From NCBI GenBank assembly GCA_003223455.1, contig QHVE01000033.1, forward strand, positions 4,439-42,086: a stretch of 37,648 bases of DNA, read 5' to 3'. The stretch comes from Gemmatimonadota bacterium (GTDB taxonomy: Bacteria > Gemmatimonadota > Gemmatimonadetes > Gemmatimonadales > Gemmatimonadaceae). Shown here piece after piece: positions 33,677 through 37,648 of this stretch. Position 1 is the stretch's first letter; the number at the start of each line of letters is the position of its first letter. Both the position numbers and the translations under genes were made by a program. The notes beneath the pieces are model-generated. The model did no database searches. It was not told the origin of the DNA and saw nothing but the letters and a program-made list of their open reading frames with translations.

Positions 33677-35563
33677 TCAAAGTCCCCTCACCTCCCCCGC
33701 CGCCTCGAGCGCCACTCCGATGTCTCTCGACAGCGCCCGTGCTTCCTGCGTCGCGCTCGACACGTCGGCCAGGCCGGCCTCGAGCCCTGACGCACGCAGC
33801 TTGAGCAGGTCGAGTCGGAGGTTCCCCAGCGCGAGCACCGCCTGCTCGACCTGGTGCGCGAGCGTGACGCGCTGTCGCGCGAGGTGCTCGAGCGACACAC
33901 GCTGCCGGCGCAGGAGCGCGATCTCACGCAGCTCCTCGGTCGAGCTGTCGGTGCGCTCCGCCTGGGCGATGCGGGTCGCGACTGCTGATGCCGCCGCCGG
34001 ATCGTAATCGGTGTCGAGCCGCTGGAGCGTCGTCGCCAGATGTGCCACGCGCTCCACCAGTGCGTTCACCGTCGGCACGACGTCGGGGAGCAGCTCGCGA
34101 TCGGCCTTCGACAGCTTCTTCACGACGTCGAGGATCGCCGCGCGCTCCTCGGCGGCGCGGCGGATCGCCGCGCCGTGCGCGCTCTCCAGCACGGCGCGCG
34201 TCGCGATCTTGCGGAGCTGGCGGCTCGTCGGCAGCGGCGCCGCGGCGAACACGCGCCACGAACGTCGAGAGAACAGGACACGGCGCAGCCGCAGGCCGGC
34301 CAGGCGCAGCGATGCGCCCCGACGCGCCAGCGTGACGGTCATGACGATCGGCACGAGCGGGCCCACGATGAGCGGCGGCGCCTCGGCGACACCGAAACCG
34401 AAGCTGATCATGCCGAGCGTCCACGCGCCGGCCGTGTACAACGTATATCGTCGGAACGTTTTCACCCGGTCGAGCAGGTTCACGCGACCCGCCCAGAGCC
34501 GGAGGTCTTCCCGCTGCTCCGCGGTGAGCGACGCGAGATGGGGCGGCTCGAGCACGAGACCATTCGCCGACACGACCGGCATCGCCGTCGCGCCGCCGTC
34601 CCCTTGGGCGATGCGCGACCGGGGCACGGGCGACGCCGAGTCCCGCTTGTTGCGCGGCACCGGCGACGGATAGCGCACCGGCTCGCGCTCGCTCCGCCAC
34701 GACGGCGCCTCGCTCCCCTGCAGCAACGCGTCCCTGAACGCCGACGCCGTCGGCCACCGGTCCTCGGGCGCCTTCTTCAGCGCGCGCTCGATCGCGTCGC
34801 ACATCGCCTTCGGCGCCTCGGGTCGCAGCTCCGCGATCGGACGCGGTCGCTCGCTGACGTGCTTGAGCAGCAGCGCCATCGAGTTCCCCGCCGTGAACGG
34901 TGGCCGCCCCGTCAGCATCTGGTAGCCGAGCACGCCGAGCGAATAGAGGTCGCTGCGGCCGTCGAGATCGCGCTCACCCACCGCCTGCTCGGGGGACATG
35001 TACGTCGGAGTGCCGAGTGCGGCGCCGGTGAGGGTGAGTCGCGTGCTCCCCTCGATCGCGCGGGCGATGCCGAAGTCGGTCACGATCGCGCGGCCGCTCT
35101 CGGCGTCGAGCAGGATGTTGTCCGGCTTCACGTCGCGATGGATGACGCCGCGCAGATGCGCGTACGCGAGTGCGTCGGCGGTCTCGCAGAGGAGTCGCCG
35201 CACCTCGTCCACCGGCCGCCGCGGCTGATGCTCGAGCAGCTGCGCGACGTTGCCGCCGTCGACGAGCGCCATCACGAAGTACGCGATGCCGTCGCGCTCG
35301 CCGACGTCGTAGATGGGGACGATGTGGGCGTGGGCGAGCTGGGCCGAGGTCTGCGCCTCGCGGGTGAAGCGCGTGCCGAGCGCCGGGTCGAGCGCCAGCT
35401 CGGGCGGGAGGACCTTGATCGCCACGTGCCGCTCGAGCCTGAGGTCGCGGGCGCGGTAGACGACGGCCATGCCTCCCCGCCCGATCTCGTCCTCGATCTG
35501 GTACTGCTGGCGCAACGCGGCGGCGACGCGGTCGCGCAGGGAGTCGGGGGGAATGGCGGTCAT
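33677..35563 (-). CDS. Membrane-associated Ser/Thr protein kinase with coiled-coil tail
   Basis: A 628-residue kinase. Glycine loop GRGGMAVVY at 28-36, K50 (VAIKVL), HRDVKPDN at 142-149 with D144, DFG at 163-165, GTPTYMSPE at 184-192; fully conserved and presumably active. A Ser/Pro/Arg-rich linker (285-345) follows. Then comes a short segment LTAEQREDLRLWAGRV and two hydrophobic stretches at about 373-392 and 396-412, probably a membrane hairpin that would leave both ends in the cytoplasm. Residues 445-628 are helical with heptad-like Leu/Ala patterns (LERVAHLATTLQRLD, LEHLARQRVTLAHQVEQAVLALGNLRLDLLKL), a likely coiled coil for dimerisation. This architecture recurs in Gemmatimonadota. No beta-propeller sensor. 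ATG 35563 lacks a clear Shine-Dalgarno. Confidence 0.9.
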   Translation of the reverse strand: MTAIPPDSLRDRVAAALRQQYQIEDEIGRGGMAVVYRARDLRLERHVAIKVLPPELALDPALGTRFTREAQTSAQLAHAHIVPIYDVGERDGIAYFVMALVDGGNVAQLLEHQPRRPVDEVRRLLCETADALAYAHLRGVIHRDVKPDNILLDAESGRAIVTDFGIARAIEGSTRLTLTGAALGTPTYMSPEQAVGERDLDGRSDLYSLGVLGYQMLTGRPPFTAGNSMALLLKHVSERPRPIAELRPEAPKAMCDAIERALKKAPEDRWPTASAFRDALLQGSEAPSWRSEREPVRYPSPVPRNKRDSASPVPRSRIAQGDGGATAMPVVSANGLVLEPPHLASLTAEQREDLRLWAGRVNLLDRVKTFRRYTLYTAGAWTLGMISFGFGVAEAPPLIVGPLVPIVMTVTLARRGASLRLAGLRLRRVLFSRRSWRVFAAAPLPTSRQLRKIATRAVLESAHGAAIRRAAEERAAILDVVKKLSKADRELLPDVVPTVNALVERVAHLATTLQRLDTDYDPAAASAVATRIAQAERTDSSTEELREIALLRRQRVSLEHLARQRVTLAHQVEQAVLALGNLRLDLLKLRASGLEAGLADVSSATQEARALSRDIGVALEAAGEVRGL

Positions 35564-35611
35564 GGATGGGGATACGCGGGGATGGGGGCGTTCGTTTCCA
35601 GTGGGTCAGGA

Positions 35612-35690
35612 GGTCTGGGGGGGTCTGAGACGACTGATGCAGGCTGCGCGAGCGGCGGATGCGAGTAACCGGCCCCCTGCCCCCCAGACC
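35612..35690. repeat. GGTCTGGGGGG / CCCCCCAGACC inverted repeat
   Basis: An exact 11-bp inverted repeat, arms 35612-35622 and 35680-35690, with a 57-nt loop in the 200-bp gap between divergent genes (kinase on minus, epimerase on plus). The rest of 35564-35763 is G- and C-run-rich (CCCCGGGGCCCCCC) with no gene visible. It could be a regulator site or slow transcription. Confidence 0.5.
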
Positions 35691-35763
35691 CCGGGGCCCC
35701 CCGTTACAGCTGTGTCCGCAAGATCGTCTCCGAGAGTAGGCCACCCTCAGAGACATCATATAG

Positions 35764-36783
35764 ATGCGCGTTCTGATCACCGGCGGCGCCGGATTTGTCG
35801 GCTCCCATCTCGCGGATGCTTGTCTGCTTCGCGGTGACGAGGTCTACGTCCTCGACGACCTCTCCACCGGCAGCATCGACAACATCGAGTACCTCAAGCG
35901 GCACCCGTACTTCCACTACACGATCGGGCGCGTCCAAAACGCCTCGGTGACCGCCGAGCTCGTGGACCGTGTGGACATGGTCTACCACCTCGCCGCCGAA
36001 GTCGGCGTGCGCCGCGTCATCGACAGCCCGATCAGCACGATCGAGAACAACGTCCAGGCCACCGAGGTGGTCTTCGGCGCCGCGGCGAAGAAGGGGAAGC
36101 GGGTGCTGTTCACCTCGACCTCCGAGGTCTACGGGCTGAGCACCGACCTTCCCTACCGCGAGGAGGGCAACATCGTCATGGGCGCGGCGTCCAAGGGACG
36201 CTGGAGCTACGCCTGCTCCAAGGCCCTCGACGAGTTCCTCGCCCTCGCCTACTACAACGAGCGGCAGCTCCCCGTCACGGTCGTCCGCCTGTTCAACACG
36301 GTCGGCCCGCGACAGACGGGACACTATGGTATGGTCGTGCCCTCGCTGGTGCAGCAGGCGATGACCGGCAAGCCGATGACCGTGTACGGCGACGGCTCCC
36401 AGTCGCGCTGCTTCGGCTTCGTGAAGGACGTCGTCCGAGCCCTCGTCGCGCTCATGGAGCGTCCCGAGGCGGCGGGCGAGATCTACAACATCGGTGCGTC
36501 GACGGAGATCTCGATCCTCGACCTCGCCAAGCGCGTGAAGGAGATCGCGAAGTCCACCTCGCCGATCGTCCTCGTGCCCTATGCCGACGCGTACGACGCG
36601 GGCTATCAGGACATGCCGAGGCGCATTCCCGATACGACGAAGCTGCGCAGCCTGGTCGGCTTCGCCCCCGCGACGGACATCGACGAGATCATCGACTCCG
36701 TGATGAAGTCCTTTCTGGCGCGCCAGGAGCGGTCGGCCCAGCGTACGCCGATCTCGCTGCGCACCCCGGTCCGGGTGGCCTGA
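35764..36783 (+). CDS. NAD-dependent sugar-nucleotide epimerase/dehydratase (extended SDR)
   Basis: A 339-residue cytoplasmic enzyme of the extended short-chain dehydrogenase group. The dinucleotide site GGAGFVG is at 7-13, the acidic NAD-ribose contact DDL at 31-33, HLAAEVGV at 75-82, the catalytic Ser/Thr region TSTSEVYG at 117-124 and YACSK at 149-153 with Y149 and K153. RLFNTVGPRQ and GDGSQSRCF are the nucleotide-sugar contacts. The sequence is closest in style to UDP-glucuronate decarboxylase/4-epimerase and GDP-mannose dehydratase relatives, so it should make sugar nucleotides for cell-surface glycans; the exact reaction is not decided. Its stop overlaps the start of the HEAT-repeat gene by one base (TGATG). 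Confidence 0.88.
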   Translation: MRVLITGGAGFVGSHLADACLLRGDEVYVLDDLSTGSIDNIEYLKRHPYFHYTIGRVQNASVTAELVDRVDMVYHLAAEVGVRRVIDSPISTIENNVQATEVVFGAAAKKGKRVLFTSTSEVYGLSTDLPYREEGNIVMGAASKGRWSYACSKALDEFLALAYYNERQLPVTVVRLFNTVGPRQTGHYGMVVPSLVQQAMTGKPMTVYGDGSQSRCFGFVKDVVRALVALMERPEAAGEIYNIGASTEISILDLAKRVKEIAKSTSPIVLVPYADAYDAGYQDMPRRIPDTTKLRSLVGFAPATDIDEIIDSVMKSFLARQERSAQRTPISLRTPVRVA

Positions 36784-37648
36784 TGGAGACGACGCTCGCG
36801 TCCCGGGTCGAGCCGATGCTCGGCCAGGGCTTCGCGGCCGTGGCGTCGCTCTGGCTCGTGACGTCGGCCTGGGTGGTGGCCGACCGCGTACGGCACGACC
36901 GCCAGCGGAGTCGCCTGCGCTCGATCGAGCGGGCGCTGTCGGACCCCACGCTGGCGGCGCTTCAGCCGCTCGAGCGCGCGGCCACGGTGCGCGAGATGGT
37001 GACGCGCCTGCCCACGCTCGTCGTCTACCGCATGACGGGGAACGTCGACCTCGCGCCCTGGGTGCGTGAGTGCTGCGCGGCAAATGCGCTCGAGCAGATC
37101 GGGCTCCAGCGGATGCTGCGCGACGCGATGCCGCATCGCGGCACACGTCGGAAGTGGCGGCGCATCTCGGCGCTCCATGCGCTGGTGTACGCGCGCCCGG
37201 ACTCGATTCATGCCCTGCTGCGCGTGGCGCTCGCCGACGCGGACGCGGACGTCGCCAGCGCGGCGGCGTCGGTGCTGCTGCGGCTTGGTGATCGGCGCGC
37301 CGCCGAGATCCTCATCGGCGGCCTGCGCTCGGCACGACTTCCGGCGTCCCGCATCGCGGCGCGCCTCGCGCGCTTCACGATCCCGCTCGACGACCTGCTC
37401 CGGCCACTGCTCACCAGTCCGCGCGCCGAAGCGCGCTACTGGGCGGTGACGCTGCTGCGCAACCAGCACGACTACGACGGCCTCGCCGCCGCGATCGTCC
37501 CGCTGGTGGACGACGCGGACGCGCCGGTGCGCAAGGCGGCGCTGCTCACGCTCGCTTCGATGCAGTCGGCGGACGTGAGTCGGCTCGCCACCTGGCGGCT
37601 CACCGATCCCGCACCGTACGTCCGCAGCGCGGCGATCCATGCGCTCGC
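36783..37648 (+). CDS. HEAT-repeat membrane protein, N-terminal part
   Basis: Open from ATG 36783 to the end of the window, 288 residues without a stop, so the gene continues beyond. A hydrophobic segment at about residues 17-36 (FAAVASLWLVTSAWVVADRV) is a probable membrane anchor, followed by a basic stretch RHDRQRSRLRS. From about residue 60 on there are helical HEAT/Armadillo-type repeats with the Asp-Ala-Asp...VR-AA--L pattern (LADADADVASAAASVLLRLGD, LVDDADAPVRKAALLTLASM, LTDPAPYVRSAAIHAL). HEAT repeats bind proteins. The one-base overlap with the epimerase gene suggests coupled translation and a link to glycan synthesis; the missing C-terminus may carry another domain. Confidence 0.8.
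   Translation, partial: METTLASRVEPMLGQGFAAVASLWLVTSAWVVADRVRHDRQRSRLRSIERALSDPTLAALQPLERAATVREMVTRLPTLVVYRMTGNVDLAPWVRECCAANALEQIGLQRMLRDAMPHRGTRRKWRRISALHALVYARPDSIHALLRVALADADADVASAAASVLLRLGDRRAAEILIGGLRSARLPASRIAARLARFTIPLDDLLRPLLTSPRAEARYWAVTLLRNQHDYDGLAAAIVPLVDDADAPVRKAALLTLASMQSADVSRLATWRLTDPAPYVRSAAIHAL

Noticed and set aside
1-37648. tRNA, rRNA, CRISPR arrays, prophage or toxin-antitoxin genes
   Set aside because: Looked for cloverleaf ends, regularly spaced direct repeats and known domains on both strands; nothing convincing was found.

Overview
The window is about 37.6 kb of high-GC bacterial chromosome. The gene style points to Gemmatimonadota (Gemmatimonas/Gemmatirosa-like). The pointers are protein kinases opening with the 'RYRIERELGVGGMATVYLA' type of sequence, fused to periplasmic beta-propeller or TolB/TPR output modules, a kinase-linked S9-type hydrolase tail, an ECF sigma/anti-sigma pair and a UPF0182 protein. 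This assignment is inferred from family resemblance; no rRNA or other phylogenetic marker is present. I see no tRNA, rRNA, CRISPR array, phage gene or transposase.

Layout. 1-2317: end of an alpha/beta hydrolase, a small lipoprotein, two small proteins (one DUF3072) and a membrane protein. 2349-5045: kinase with an extracytoplasmic propeller. 5071-6352 (minus): ECF sigma factor with its zinc-finger anti-sigma factor. 6594-9657: a tiny lipoprotein-like gene overlapping a Tat-exported metallophosphoesterase-cupredoxin fusion, then an APC permease. 9761-10221 (minus): a frameshifted paralogue of the first lipoprotein. 10434-14137: a phospholipase C/acid phosphatase-type phosphoesterase with N-terminal repeats, overlapping a gene of unknown family. 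14220-15470 (minus): glutamate-cysteine ligase, divergent from 15603-22521, a probable operon of gamma-glutamylcyclotransferase, a degenerate metallo-beta-lactamase-fold protein and a 1793-residue pseudokinase-ATPase-GAF-cyclase. 22606-23706 (minus): a second member of the unknown family, divergent from glutathione synthetase (23832-24785). 25196-27493 (minus): kinase-TolB-TPR protein, divergent from the UPF0182 protein (27618-30539). 30621-33502: cytochrome c, PP2C phosphatase and a kinase-BRCT fusion. 33677-35563 (minus): membrane kinase with coiled coil. 35764-end: sugar-nucleotide epimerase/dehydratase overlapping a HEAT-repeat membrane protein cut by the window edge.

How the parts fit. 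Signalling dominates: five kinase-fold proteins, one PP2C phosphatase, one class III cyclase and one sigma/anti-sigma pair. The second theme is glutathione: synthesis by the ligase and synthetase, breakdown by the cyclotransferase. The intergenic regions carry palindromic repeats: a nested 375-bp inverted-repeat element at 24812-25186, a 171-bp hairpin at 33501-33671 and a short dispersed repeat core.

The least ordinary items are the kinase-BRCT fusion beside a PP2C phosphatase, the pseudokinase-ATPase-cyclase directly behind a degenerate MBL protein, two copies of a family I cannot name, the phosphoesterase-cupredoxin fusion, and two lipoprotein paralogues sharing identical promoter boxes although one is frameshifted.
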